64,000 nt of DNA from an uncultured Eubacteriales bacterium (GCA_900542935.1 UQPN01000005.1:1-64000), one strand, 5' to 3'; numbered from the stretch's first letter, positions 16,675-25,159 are shown. Notes: generated from the letters alone by a model not told the origin. Translations and numbers: made by a program.

Positions 16675-17835
16675 TTAAAACGCTTTTTTACGGTTTTTCG
16701 CTTTCTTTCTGTACATTTGTTCGTCGGCAAAATCGATCAGTTCCTGCGCGGTTGCCGCGTCTTTATTGAATTCCGCATACCCGACGCTGACTTTCACCGT
16801 GCAGGCAAGCCCGGCTTTTTCGCTGTGATGCGATACCGCGGTTTCTATTTTTCTGCACAGTTCCGCGGGGCTTTTATCTGCGGCGAGCTCCTGCATTACA
16901 GCAAATTCGTCGCCGCCGTATCTCGCGCAGAACCCGCCCGAAGAACGGCACACCCTGCTTAACGAATCCGCCACCGACTGCAGCGCGCGGTCGCCCTCGT
17001 AGTGCCCGTACACGTCGTTCAGATTTTTGAAATTGTCGATATCGATAAACAGAAAATACAGACTGTAATTCTTTTTCACGTTGCGGCATTTCACCGCCAG
17101 CGCTTTTAACAGCGAGCGGCGGTTGTTGATGCCCGTAAGAGGATCGAGCGTGATGCGCAGCTTGATTACGCTGGTGTAGGCAAGCATGAACGCGATGACG
17201 AGCGAAACCGAAACAATGGGCAGATTCTGTAAGAAAATTTGCAGAACGATGCAAAGAAACAGCGGAATCGTAAACGAAATGAAAACGGTATCTTCGTTCT
17301 GTTTCAGATAGTATTTATCGTTGCGCTGCGAAAATCTCCGCGCGAGATACAGCGCTACGGATAATAAGAGGTACGAAACCCCCAGCACGGACTGCATATA
17401 ATAAAGCGGTCCGCGAATCCGTTTCAAATTGACTCCGAACGTGAATAAACAGCCCGTGAACGGATTGATAAAGAACAGCGCGATGAGCGCGACGAGCGGC
17501 ATGACAAGCTGAAGATGCGCTATGCGTTTGCGCGGCATGCTTTGGCGGAACATATATTCTGAAAACACAAACCAGAAAAACGTAGCGCAGCAGAGCATGG
17601 TAAAATACAGAGCATTTATAACGTGCAGCGCCCAGACGGGCATGGGGATGGTTCGCGACAAGCCCAGCGCCCAGAACACGTCGCATAAATTCATTGTGAA
17701 CGCCGACCATATCGCGGCGATGAACGTGCGAGTCTGCGCGGTGGAATCCAGCTCGAACCGCGCGGCGGTGTACGCCATAACACTGAGCATGATCATACAC
17801 AAAATGTTTATTTCGACATAAAGGGCAACCTGCAT
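16675..17835 (-). CDS. Membrane diguanylate cyclase (GGDEF)
   Basis: A 386-residue protein. The N-terminal half has about seven hydrophobic segments (residues about 5-25, 36-57, 70-95, 110-125, 147-166, 182-200 and 205-225). The GGDEF domain starts DPLTGINNRR (231) and has FIDIDNFKNLND, YGHYEGD and an intact RYGGDEFA motif (GGDEF at 307-311). The product-inhibition RxxD site expected at 298-301 is absent (SSGG), so feedback control by c-di-GMP is probably lacking. GGAGG lies 9 bases before the ATG. It is first in the operon, with the EAL gene next. It should synthesise c-di-GMP in response to an unknown membrane signal. Confidence 0.9.
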   Translation of the reverse strand: MQVALYVEINILCMIMLSVMAYTAARFELDSTAQTRTFIAAIWSAFTMNLCDVFWALGLSRTIPMPVWALHVINALYFTMLCCATFFWFVFSEYMFRQSMPRKRIAHLQLVMPLVALIALFFINPFTGCLFTFGVNLKRIRGPLYYMQSVLGVSYLLLSVALYLARRFSQRNDKYYLKQNEDTVFISFTIPLFLCIVLQIFLQNLPIVSVSLVIAFMLAYTSVIKLRITLDPLTGINNRRSLLKALAVKCRNVKKNYSLYFLFIDIDNFKNLNDVYGHYEGDRALQSVADSLSRVCRSSGGFCARYGGDEFAVMQELAADKSPAELCRKIETAVSHHSEKAGLACTVKVSVGYAEFNKDAATAQELIDFADEQMYRKKAKNRKKAF

Positions 17836-17874
17836 CGCGAAAATCCTCCTTTTATTAGTTGTTTAATATGTAAA

Positions 17875-17903
17875 ATTATATCATATATTTCGTGAAATAT
17901 CAA
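17875..17903 (-). promoter_or_regulatory. Promoter of the cyclase-phosphodiesterase operon
   Basis: On the minus strand TTGATA (17903-17898), a 17-base spacer and TATAAT (17880-17875). It is divergent from, and only 50 bases away from, the -35 box of the riboswitch 1 promoter. Confidence 0.75.
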
Positions 17904-17953
17904 GAAAATTTTGTGAAAAAGCCCGAAAAAATGCCGAAAAAGCCAAAAAAAAC

Positions 17954-17982
17954 TTGACAGATACGCTATAAAAGTATATAAT
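17954..17982 (+). promoter_or_regulatory. Promoter of riboswitch 1 operon
   Basis: Consensus TTGACA at 17954-17959, a 17-base spacer and TATAAT at 17977-17982. Transcription should start near 17989, leaving a 214-base leader before the first gene. Confidence 0.88.
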
Positions 17983-18015
17983 ATGCTTGAAATTGAATCT
18001 GTTCCCGTTCGAAAA

Positions 18016-18146
18016 TAGCAAGATAGTCGTGAGGCTATTACGCAAAGCCAAAGGGACTTGATTCCTTTCCGCCGCGTGCGCAAGGTATAAAAAATACCGC
18101 ATGCAAACGCTGCGACGAGGGAAAAAATACAAGTCAGCCGGTTGCC
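18016..18146 (+). promoter_or_regulatory. c-di-GMP-I (GEMM) riboswitch 1
   Basis: Conserved c-di-GMP-I landmarks are in order: a GCAA strand, the P2 hairpin ATAGTC-GTGA-GGCTAT with a GNRA loop, the invariant ACGCAAAGCC at 18040-18049, a long P3 arm beginning AAAGGGACT, and the closing segment GTCAGCCGGTTGCC at 18133-18146. A terminator starts within its last bases. It therefore controls the two surface-protein genes downstream by transcription read-through. Whether binding turns expression on or off is less clear than for riboswitch 2, because the shared bases are few. Confidence 0.87.
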
Positions 18147-18187
18147 GAAATTACCGCCCAGGAGCGGTGGTTGTCGGCGATTTTTTT
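18145..18187 (+). terminator. Riboswitch 1 expression-platform terminator
   Basis: CCGAAATTACCGC (18145-18157) pairs with GCGGTGGTTGTCGG (18164-18177) with one bulge and two G-U pairs, followed by seven T at 18181-18187. It overlaps the end of the aptamer and lies 15 bases before the first start codon. Confidence 0.8.
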
Positions 18188-18202
18188 GTTGAAGAGGGCG
18201 TT

Positions 18203-19009
18203 ATGCAAAAACGTGCAAGGCAAAAACTGAAAATGTTTACGTCGCTGTTCCTTTGTATAGCGAGCCTTTTTTCGTGCGTAACGCTTACGCTTGCCTGGTT
18301 TGCGTTTAACAATAACGTTTCGGGCGGCGGCATCGGCGTAGGGGCGGAAAAGAAAGCCGATCTGATTGCTTACGAATATTACGTCGCGGATACAAGAGAA
18401 GAGAACAAGGACAAATTTCTTTTTGTGAAAACTACCGACGAAACCAAGCAGAAGCCGGGCGCTTACGACGTTCTGAACCGGAAATATCAGTTGATGATAA
18501 AGCTGTATCTTCGCGCCGACGCGCAAAAAGTGCTGGTGAGCGCCGAAACGGATACGAATTATTTCCTCGGCGACGGAACGCAAGAGCATCGGCTGGCGGC
18601 GGCGCTGCCCGCGGACGGAACGCTGAAAAATCCGCTTTCCAGCGTGGTTGCGATGCGCGGCGTGGCGGCAGGCGAACTTTCGGGCGACGCGAATAACGGC
18701 TACGTGTGGACGGAAAACACCGACGAGTATGTGAAATTTATGAAGGACAGCAGCGCGGATTCTGTTCCGCGGAGCGCGATTACCGTGTGCGATACAACGT
18801 TGCCGGAAAGCACGGAAACGTTTACGGGCACGGGCTATGACGGTTCGGCGTACACGAACGAAGAGTGCAAAACGGCGTTTATTCTCATTTCGTACGACGC
18901 CGCTCTGATAGAGGCTGTGTTTTCGGCGAATATCGGCAACAACGATATAGTCAATCTGGACGAAGTGCCGTTTATGTGCGATTTCGAAATAAAGGTGCAG
19001 GCGGACTGA
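18203..19009 (+). CDS. SipW-type-signal secreted protein (TasA/camelysin-like)
   Basis: A 268-residue protein from the ATG at 18203, after AGAGGG. A frame from 18101 is rejected because it would translate the riboswitch. The signal peptide ends TLTLAWFAFNNN (about residues 26-37), the x-A-W-F type that SipW-class peptidases process in TasA-like matrix proteins. The mature part has beta strands such as QLMIKLYLRA, FILISYDAALIEAVFSANIG and VPFMCDFEIKVQAD. It is probably a minor fibre or matrix component on the cell surface. It leads the riboswitch 1 operon; the next gene starts 21 bases on. Confidence 0.75.
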   Translation: MQKRARQKLKMFTSLFLCIASLFSCVTLTLAWFAFNNNVSGGGIGVGAEKKADLIAYEYYVADTREENKDKFLFVKTTDETKQKPGAYDVLNRKYQLMIKLYLRADAQKVLVSAETDTNYFLGDGTQEHRLAAALPADGTLKNPLSSVVAMRGVAAGELSGDANNGYVWTENTDEYVKFMKDSSADSVPRSAITVCDTTLPESTETFTGTGYDGSAYTNEECKTAFILISYDAALIEAVFSANIGNNDIVNLDEVPFMCDFEIKVQAD

Positions 19010-19030
19010 AAAGCGGAGCGGAGATAAATT

Positions 19031-21589
19031 ATGAAAAAAGCGGTTCATACAATCTGCATATTTTTATCTTTGGCGTTCGCGTTTGTTGCGGTAACGTTCT
19101 GCTGGTTTTCGCGCGGGGAATTGCTGAATTTCCGCAAAGATTTCGGTTCGGCAAAGGCTTCGTATTTCGGCGGCGGCGACGGCAGCAGAGATAAGCCTTA
19201 CGAGATTTCTTCGGAAACGCATTTTTATAACTTTGCATGGCTGCAGTATTTAGGCTATTTTAACCACGCGGAAGCGAATAACGGCAGATATCAAAGCTAT
19301 TTTCGCCTTGCGGATAATATCGATATGATCAAGCTGAACTCGGCGTTGCCGCCCATCGGCACTTCGAAGTATCCGTTTATCGGCAATTTCGACGGTCGCG
19401 GGTATACGGTTAACAACATAACGATTTCGAATAAACTGAACGGATCCGACGGCGAAGCGCTTAAGAATTATTTAAGCGTGCGCCCGACGGTGGCGGATAA
19501 CTTTGCCGCCGACAAAACCGTGCTGCCCGTGTGGGGCGATACTACGAAAGACGTGAACATTGTGGGGCTGTTCGGCGTAACGGGCGATTACGGTTCGACG
19601 GCGACGGCGGGAGGCGTGGTGCAGGAGGCGTACGGCATTTACAGCGAATCGAACACCGCGGGAAAATTGCGGGATACGCTGAAAAACCCCGCCGCAAGCA
19701 TTGAGGATAAAGACGCGAATGACCCGGAAAAGGCGTATTACGGGGCGATGAGCGTAGCGAACTTTTATGCGGACAATCTGCACGTGAGAAGCGCTTCGGA
19801 TTCTACGCTTGTAGGTTTGGCTGCGGGGTATGCGAACGCGGCGATCGGGAGCGTGGGCGTGTATCGGTGCGATATTACGGTGAAAGCGGGAGCTACGGGG
19901 CTGAGCGATTCGGCGCCGCTTTCTAACTATTCGCTTCTGGGCGATTATAACGACGCGGTGATTACTTGGGACGAGAAACCTTCTTCGGGGGGAAGTTCGG
20001 GCGACGGCGCAGCTTGGGGCGGTTCGATTGACATGCGTACTTTGAACCGAAGATTAGATTATATGGCGGCAAAATCGGGAACGGTTTCCGGTTATTATAC
20101 ATTAGTTAGCGATTCCGGGTATGGGTTATACGGAAGAGGTTCTACTTCGGAATATGACTGGAATTCTACAACCTTGACCTCATACAAATACTTTTCGCTG
20201 GCTGACGGAACCGTTTTGCCTCTCAATGTGAACAAAACGGAAATGGGGTTGTCGGATTTAAACGAAAAGGAATATTTGTCTGAAACGAATAACATTTTTT
20301 ATTATAATAAAGCTTATAAAGAAAAAACAACAGAAACTATCGACTCCAAAAATACCGGGTATATAGTGGGCGGCGGTACGGCAACCACGTCCGGAGATAA
20401 AAGCTTCATTCGAGCAAGAATACAATCTTTGGTTATGGGTTCGGATAATGAAGCCGGAATTTATAAATCGCAGGGATATGTTGGGAAGGTTCCGTCTACG
20501 TCCGCATTAAAACAATATTCAAGCGCGGATTTTGTTATGCTTACAATAGACGTAAACGGCAACACATACCGTATCGGCGATACGGTAAATTCGACAGAAG
20601 CGCAAAACAAAGACGTATTTTCTACAAGCAAGGAAACGGTACAATATAACGATAGCAAGATCGGTTTTGCCGATAAAGGGAAACTGTATCTTTCAGCGAG
20701 AAAAAATTTTGATACGGCAATGGACGGCGCCTATATGGTGCACGGTTTTCACTTTCAGAAAGGAATTTCAACCGATTCAAGTTCAACTTATTATTACGGC
20801 AATAGCGCAAATATTAAAAAAGCAACCGTAAAAATTTATAATGGAACGGACAAAACTTTAGATACGTATTACAGTTATCCGTTGGTGAAAGGAGGCGTGA
20901 ATTTTACGCTTGCGGAAGATGGGGTAATTAAAACGATCGTAGGGGCGTTTTATCAATCCGCCTATAATTCTTTATTCGATTTGTATAAAGTGGAAAGAAC
21001 TATAAAAGGAAATTCCACGTCTATTTCAAGCATGACGAGGATTTCTAAGATTTACCGCAATTCCACAACGAACGCTATTAGTTACAATACCGACCCTGGC
21101 GATGGTTGGAAACTGGTGTTCGATTTCGATAGCCTTACAAAATCGGACAGGTTGGAAAACGGTGCGGCGTACTATTTCGAAATGCCTGTGAATGCGGGCG
21201 ATTATGTTATCGGTACCGACGTTTCTTCCAGCGCAAACAACGCCTACCTCATGTACCTTGACATAGGTGCGAACGGCAGCGGCGAAAGCGGCGGAGGATC
21301 AACTCCCGGAACGGCGGCGTACACCATAGATACTGTGGACTTTGTAAACAACACTACAGATTACGCCGCAAACGGTAAATTCACCGCGTTTAAGGATGTT
21401 ACTTTCAAGTTAAGCGGCGCCGGAACAAGCGGCGTTCCCTCGGTATCGTTCGAACGGGCGGCGGCTGCGGACGGCGAAGATACTGCGGCTACCAAAGTGG
21501 CGTATATTTATTCAAATATCACGGTTTTAGTTACGCCGAGCGACGATTCGCTTTCCTCGAGGACGGAAAAGAAAGAAAACGCGGCATAG
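19031..21589 (+). CDS. Large secreted protein with SipW-type signal and GLUG-like region
   Basis: An 852-residue protein. Its N-terminus (about residues 4-26) is hydrophobic and ends VTFCWFSRG, again the W-F signature of SipW-type signals. A conserved entry, GDGSRDKPYEISSETHFYNFAWLQYLGYF, is followed by GLUG-like repeats (FIGNFDGRGYTVNNITISN, VGLFGVTG). Such repeats occur in surface adhesins. The middle is Ser/Thr/Tyr-rich and repetitive in composition, with a Gly-Ser linker near residue 755 and a last beta domain. There is no sorting signal or C-terminal membrane helix, so it is likely held in the matrix. It is second in the riboswitch 1 operon; GGAG precedes the ATG. Confidence 0.7.
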   Translation: MKKAVHTICIFLSLAFAFVAVTFCWFSRGELLNFRKDFGSAKASYFGGGDGSRDKPYEISSETHFYNFAWLQYLGYFNHAEANNGRYQSYFRLADNIDMIKLNSALPPIGTSKYPFIGNFDGRGYTVNNITISNKLNGSDGEALKNYLSVRPTVADNFAADKTVLPVWGDTTKDVNIVGLFGVTGDYGSTATAGGVVQEAYGIYSESNTAGKLRDTLKNPAASIEDKDANDPEKAYYGAMSVANFYADNLHVRSASDSTLVGLAAGYANAAIGSVGVYRCDITVKAGATGLSDSAPLSNYSLLGDYNDAVITWDEKPSSGGSSGDGAAWGGSIDMRTLNRRLDYMAAKSGTVSGYYTLVSDSGYGLYGRGSTSEYDWNSTTLTSYKYFSLADGTVLPLNVNKTEMGLSDLNEKEYLSETNNIFYYNKAYKEKTTETIDSKNTGYIVGGGTATTSGDKSFIRARIQSLVMGSDNEAGIYKSQGYVGKVPSTSALKQYSSADFVMLTIDVNGNTYRIGDTVNSTEAQNKDVFSTSKETVQYNDSKIGFADKGKLYLSARKNFDTAMDGAYMVHGFHFQKGISTDSSSTYYYGNSANIKKATVKIYNGTDKTLDTYYSYPLVKGGVNFTLAEDGVIKTIVGAFYQSAYNSLFDLYKVERTIKGNSTSISSMTRISKIYRNSTTNAISYNTDPGDGWKLVFDFDSLTKSDRLENGAAYYFEMPVNAGDYVIGTDVSSSANNAYLMYLDIGANGSGESGGGSTPGTAAYTIDTVDFVNNTTDYAANGKFTAFKDVTFKLSGAGTSGVPSVSFERAAAADGEDTAATKVAYIYSNITVLVTPSDDSLSSRTEKKENAA

Positions 21590-21713
21590 TCGGCGGGCGT
21601 GGACGGAGAAAAATTATTCCGCGGTGTTCAAAAATAATTTTGAAAATCAGGCGAATTTTGAGGAAAAATCGCGAGGAATATAGAAAAATATTGAAAAACG
21701 GCAAGAAAATCCG

Positions 21714-21742
21714 TTGACATCTTTGCGCGCGTATGATAAAAT
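21714..21742 (+). promoter_or_regulatory. Promoter of riboswitch 2 operon
   Basis: TTGACA at 21714-21719, a 17-base spacer and TAAAAT at 21737-21742. The leader is about 255 bases and holds the riboswitch. It lies in the 414-base gene-free stretch 21590-22003. Confidence 0.82.
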
Positions 21743-21763
21743 AATAGCGTAAATTGAATTCAG

Positions 21764-21877
21764 TGGGGCAAAACCGCCGTGAGGCGGCGACGCAAAGCCA
21801 TCGGGACTTCAAGGTGTGTATTTCGTTCCTTTGCGAAAACGCGGGGCGAAGAACTGCAAAAAGTCAGCCGGGTTGCA
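21764..21877 (+). promoter_or_regulatory. c-di-GMP-I (GEMM) riboswitch 2
   Basis: GGGGCAAAACC opens the aptamer. P2 is CCGCC-GTGA-GGCGG with a GNRA tetraloop, the invariant ACGCAAAGCC is at 21790-21799, P3 begins GGGACT, and the end is AAGTCAGCCGGGTTGC (21862-21876). These match the c-di-GMP-I consensus closely. The closing strand GGGTTGC is also part of the terminator's 5' arm, so ligand binding should block terminator formation: a predicted ON switch for the 22004-33633 genes. Confidence 0.93.
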
Positions 21878-21914
21878 AATTATACGCAAGTATGATATGC
21901 AGCCCGGTTTTTTT
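21868..21914 (+). terminator. Riboswitch 2 expression-platform terminator
   Basis: An 18 bp stem, CCGGGTTGCAAATTATAC (21868-21885) with GTATGATATGCAGCCCGG (21890-21907), has one mismatch, two G-U pairs and a GCAA tetraloop. Seven T follow. The 5' arm includes the aptamer's closing strand. Confidence 0.93.
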
Positions 21915-22003
21915 GCGGAAATCGACCGAAAACGGCGGCAGCAATTAAGCCTTCCCCAAAAAAAGTCAGCCGGGGATAAGGAAAGATAGCAAAAAACAGG
22001 CGT

Positions 22004-23218
22004 ATGGAAAACGGAAATATCTACAACGAAAAACTGAATATTTTCGCTCGGCGTACGCTGGGTAGCGGCGTGAAGCCGATTGAAACGATGTTAACCCCCG
22101 TATTCGAGGCGGATTTCGGCGATGTTGCGGCGTACCGCATGCAGCTGAAAATCAACAGCGTTGTGGCGGGCGTGCTGGGCGAAAACGATTATCTTTCCGC
22201 GCAGATTCCCGAAGATATCGCGGTGAAATACGCGCTGCGTTCGGTGCGCAAGGCGGTGGCGGCGTTTGCGGAGCTTACGAAAAACAATCTGCCGTGCTCC
22301 ATGCTGTTTGTGCGGTGCCCCGTGGCGTTGATTTATGCTGAAAACGCGGGCGGGTTGCTTTCTTCCGAACTGTCGGGCGCCGCAACGGAAAACGACGTAG
22401 ACGCGCTGGCGATCGCGGGGAAAATTTGTCTGGAATTCGACGCTTCGGCGACGGACGCGGACGGCGAAACCCTGAATACGTTTTTTGCGGAGGCGCGGGC
22501 GCTGTCTTTAAAAATCGCGGTGGACGGTTTGGGCTGCGAGGGGTTTGCTCTGGAAAAGCTGCTGTGCGCGTGCCCCGATTTTGCGTTTACTTCGGCGCGG
22601 CTGAACGCGATTGCCACGGACGCGGAAAAGAAGAACGCGCTGGCGCCCGTGGTGAATCTGCTGGCGAATCTCGGCGGCAGAGTTGTGGCGGCGGAGATTG
22701 AAAACGACGAGGAGCTGCGCGAATACCGTGCGCGGGATATTTTCGGGTTTGTGCCGGGCGCCGGGTATGCGGGCAGGCTGAATGTGCATCTTGAAACGAT
22801 TGCTCTGGAACGGCTGATTGAAAAATCGGCAGCGGAGGAGGGCGTAGCCGTTGATGAAACTGCCCCTCATCAGTCTGCTTCACAGACAGCTTCCCCCCAA
22901 GGGGAAGCCTTGAAAACGAGGCAGAAATTAAGCCTTCCCCTTGCCGATTTTAGCTACCGCAAAAATCAGCAAAAATTGTCAGCCGCTTCGCGCCTTCCCC
23001 TTGGGGGGAAGGTGCCGAGCGAAAGCGAGGCGAATGAGGGGCGCGACATAGTATCCCAAGAAGAAGGCAAGGACGGCGAGCCGAGAGAGAATTTGACCTC
23101 TTCAGTCAACTCCGTTGACAGCTTCCCCGAGGGGGAAGCCGAGGAGTTTGGCGGGAAAGCCACCGAGGGAGAAGCCGAGAATAAGGCGGAACAAAGCGAG
23201 GTGAACGGAAATGATTGA
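22004..23218 (+). CDS. Degenerate (catalytically dead) EAL-domain protein
   Basis: A 404-residue protein. Residues about 20-275 follow the EAL-domain layout, but every catalytic motif is replaced: VFEAD (33-37) for the EAL strand, RCPVAL (104-109) for NLSP, LEFDAS (143-148) for EITES, VDGLG (173-177) for DDFG, SAR for the K-x-D strand, and AEIEN (230-234) for EGVE. It therefore cannot hydrolyse c-di-GMP; a receptor or scaffold role is inferred. Residues from about 287 on are translated from palindromic mobile repeats and look like an acquired disordered tail. It is first in the riboswitch 2 operon and overlaps the next gene by 8 bases. There is no strong ribosome site at the proper distance; AAGGAAAG lies about 18 bases upstream. 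Confidence 0.72.
   Translation: MENGNIYNEKLNIFARRTLGSGVKPIETMLTPVFEADFGDVAAYRMQLKINSVVAGVLGENDYLSAQIPEDIAVKYALRSVRKAVAAFAELTKNNLPCSMLFVRCPVALIYAENAGGLLSSELSGAATENDVDALAIAGKICLEFDASATDADGETLNTFFAEARALSLKIAVDGLGCEGFALEKLLCACPDFAFTSARLNAIATDAEKKNALAPVVNLLANLGGRVVAAEIENDEELREYRARDIFGFVPGAGYAGRLNVHLETIALERLIEKSAAEEGVAVDETAPHQSASQTASPQGEALKTRQKLSLPLADFSYRKNQQKLSAASRLPLGGKVPSESEANEGRDIVSQEEGKDGEPRENLTSSVNSVDSFPEGEAEEFGGKATEGEAENKAEQSEVNGND
22861..23175. repeat. Cluster of palindromic mobile repeats inside a coding region
   Basis: Three or more copies of the family whose core is GCTTCCCCTTGGGGGGAAGC joined to ATGAGGGGC: 22861-22909 (reverse orientation), 22993-23047 and 23101-23140, with fragments between them. 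They keep the dead-EAL frame open and form its C-terminal tail. The family also occurs at 23996-24250, 26157-26469, 48685-48850 and 51225-51395. Confidence 0.85.
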
Positions 23219-23987
23219 AGAAAAATCGACGGACACCGAGCTGAAACGGAACGCCCGAAGAATAAAAAACCTCAATAAATGGCGAAAAATCGTTCCGGCG
23301 GTGCTGGGAGTTCTGGCGGCGGTGCTGGTGATGATGTACGTGGCTTCGCTGCTGTTTATGAAAAACGGTACTTTCACCGTTTCCGTGAAAGATTACGGCG
23401 ATACAAGATATTCGCTGACGCTTTGCGAAAACGCGGACTTCAAACGAAAAACTTCGCGGCTTTCGGTAAAGGCGGTGGAAAACGTGAATAACATTTCCGT
23501 GGCGGATCTGCCTACCAACCTGAACGATACGGACGGTTCGCATAACGGCGAAAATTATCTTGCGTATACGTTTTATCTGCAAAATTCGGGCACGGAAGCG
23601 TGCACGTATTCGTATAAAATCGCAATCTCCCGCGCTACGCTGGGTATCGACGGGGCGGCGAGAGTCCGGGTGTATTTCAACCCCGATTACTACCGCGCCT
23701 CTACGGGCGAATACAATTACAGCGGCGCTTATACCGATTACGCGAAGCCCGTTACGGGCGGTAACGGCAAGGCGGAAACGGATATTTACGGCAACAAGCT
23801 GGTGAATTTCGTGAACGATTCGGTTGTGGTGGAAAACGAAGTAACGAATTTTGCTCCGAAAAGCATCGCGAAAATCACCGTGGTTATCTGGCTGGAGGGC
23901 GACGACGCCGACTGCAACGACGACGCACTGGGCGGACAGTTCAAAGCGGATATGTCTTTCGCGGTGGTTGGCGGCACAGAGGAGTAA
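23211..23987 (+). CDS. Membrane-anchored TasA-like protein
   Basis: A 258-residue protein. After a basic N-terminus one membrane segment (about residues 28-50, VPAVLGVLAAVLVMMYVASLL) leads to an extracellular domain. The strands ENYLAYTFYLQNSGTEACTY and ITVVIWLEGDDADCNDDALG resemble the ends of TasA/camelysin-type domains, with two cysteines. It lacks the A-W-F signal seen in the other fibre proteins, so it is probably not cleaved and could serve as the cell anchor or assembly base for the fibre. It overlaps the dead-EAL gene by 8 bases, so the two are translationally coupled; that makes a signal path from c-di-GMP binding to the fibre base plausible, but this is inference. Confidence 0.68.
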   Translation: MIEEKSTDTELKRNARRIKNLNKWRKIVPAVLGVLAAVLVMMYVASLLFMKNGTFTVSVKDYGDTRYSLTLCENADFKRKTSRLSVKAVENVNNISVADLPTNLNDTDGSHNGENYLAYTFYLQNSGTEACTYSYKIAISRATLGIDGAARVRVYFNPDYYRASTGEYNYSGAYTDYAKPVTGGNGKAETDIYGNKLVNFVNDSVVVENEVTNFAPKSIAKITVVIWLEGDDADCNDDALGGQFKADMSFAVVGGTEE

Positions 23988-23995
23988 GATTTCTT

Positions 23996-24250
23996 GCCTT
24001 CCCCTTTGGGTAGCCCTGAAATAAGGCAGAAATTAAGCCTTCCCCTTGGGGGGAAGGTGCCGAGCGAAAGCGAGGCGAATGAGGGGCGCGACTGATTCGC
24101 GCGAAATGATTTTAAACGGAAATGAAACAGCCCCTTTGTTTGAAAATTTTTTGCAAGGCAAATGGAACTGCCCCTCACCACCGCCTTTCGGCGGAGCCTC
24201 CCCCCAAGGGGAAGCCGAGAACAGCGGCAAGCCCCCAGAGGGGTAGCTTT
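23996..24250. repeat. Palindromic mobile repeats between fibre genes
   Basis: Several family copies fill most of the 359-base gap 23988-24346. 24016-24175 is nearly identical to 26157-26318, about 160 bases including the stretch CGACTGATTCGCGCGAAATG. A second copy in reverse orientation (CCCCTCACCACCGCC ... CCTCCCCCCAAGGGGAAGCC) ends the block. The remaining gap to 24346 holds a GC hairpin (24288-24304) and the ribosome site AAGGAG. Confidence 0.88.
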
Positions 24251-24346
24251 GAAAGAAGGCGAAGGCGAAAAACAAACTTGATATTTATTGCGGGGGCGCA
24301 CCCGCGTGAATATAAAAAAAATTCTATTTTTTAAGGAGAAACTAAA

Positions 24347-25159
24347 ATGAAAAAATTCAAAAAGCTGATTCCTGCATTTTGCGCAATGCTTGTTAGCGCC
24401 GCTATGCTGGGCACCTCTACTTATGCTTGGTTCTCGGTGAATAAGAAAGTAGAAGCCAACGGTATGAGCGTTACCGCTGTTGCGAATACGCAGTATTTTG
24501 CTATTACTACAACTGAGCCGAATCCTAAATTTGAGGCTCCGTCGTCGGATATGAATCAGGCAACGGCGGCGACTGCGTCTCAGACGGGCGCGGCTGATGG
24601 TAAAGTTATTCCCGTAGCCAAAGCGAGTGTAGCTCATGGTGATACTGTTGTTGTAGGCGATTGGTATACTGCTAATAGCACTACTTACGACGATAAGACT
24701 AACACGAACTTGACAAATATCAAAAAGTTAGATGATAACGCTGACAAAGCTAAAATGTTAACGCAGAACACTTATTTTGTTGGCTATACGTTCTATGTTG
24801 GGCTTACTACGACTTCTTCCGATTATGCAGGACAGCTTTCTTTTACCGCTAATAGAAGTGTTGCTGAACACATTGATGGCGTTGAGATTGCAGCCGTAAA
24901 AGTAGAGGGAAAGAAACAGACAACTGTTGGAACAAATTTTGATGATTCTAATCTTGTGAACGCAACTGCCGAAGTGGTGGAAATTTACACTTTGAAGGAA
25001 GCTCAGCAAACTACGACGGATTTTGTTTTAAAAGCAGATGGAACGGCTTATGTTACCGTAACTGTATATCTTTATATTAACGGTGAAGATCAAAACGTTA
25101 TTGATAGCAATATCAAAAACCTTTCTGGAAAAATCGGACTTACTATCGCTGGTGAGTAA
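24347..25159 (+). CDS. TasA-like protein, candidate major fibre subunit
   Basis: A 270-residue protein with a classic SipW-dependent signal: MKKFKKLIPAFCAMLVSAAM, then LGTSTYAWFSVNKKVEANGM. The mature protein is Thr/Ala/Val-rich beta sequence without cysteine. The gene has an excellent ribosome site (AAGGAGAAACTAAAATG). Its codons differ from its neighbours, with many GCT, ACT and GTT where neighbours use GCG, ACG and GTG, and a stable hairpin without T run follows the stop. Both suit a highly expressed structural protein with a stabilised 3' end. SipW-like peptidases downstream are the likely processing enzymes. The name tasA is withheld because identity to Bacillus TasA is only by architecture. 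Confidence 0.82.
   Translation: MKKFKKLIPAFCAMLVSAAMLGTSTYAWFSVNKKVEANGMSVTAVANTQYFAITTTEPNPKFEAPSSDMNQATAATASQTGAADGKVIPVAKASVAHGDTVVVGDWYTANSTTYDDKTNTNLTNIKKLDDNADKAKMLTQNTYFVGYTFYVGLTTTSSDYAGQLSFTANRSVAEHIDGVEIAAVKVEGKKQTTVGTNFDDSNLVNATAEVVEIYTLKEAQQTTTDFVLKADGTAYVTVTVYLYINGEDQNVIDSNIKNLSGKIGLTIAGE

Noticed and set aside
18101..18202. N-terminal extension of the 18203 gene
   Set aside because: It would translate the riboswitch aptamer and its terminator; the ATG at 18203 has a ribosome site and a proper signal peptide.
22861..23190. CRISPR array in the repeat-rich stretch
   Set aside because: Copies are palindromic, in both orientations, unevenly spaced and dispersed over the window; no cas genes.
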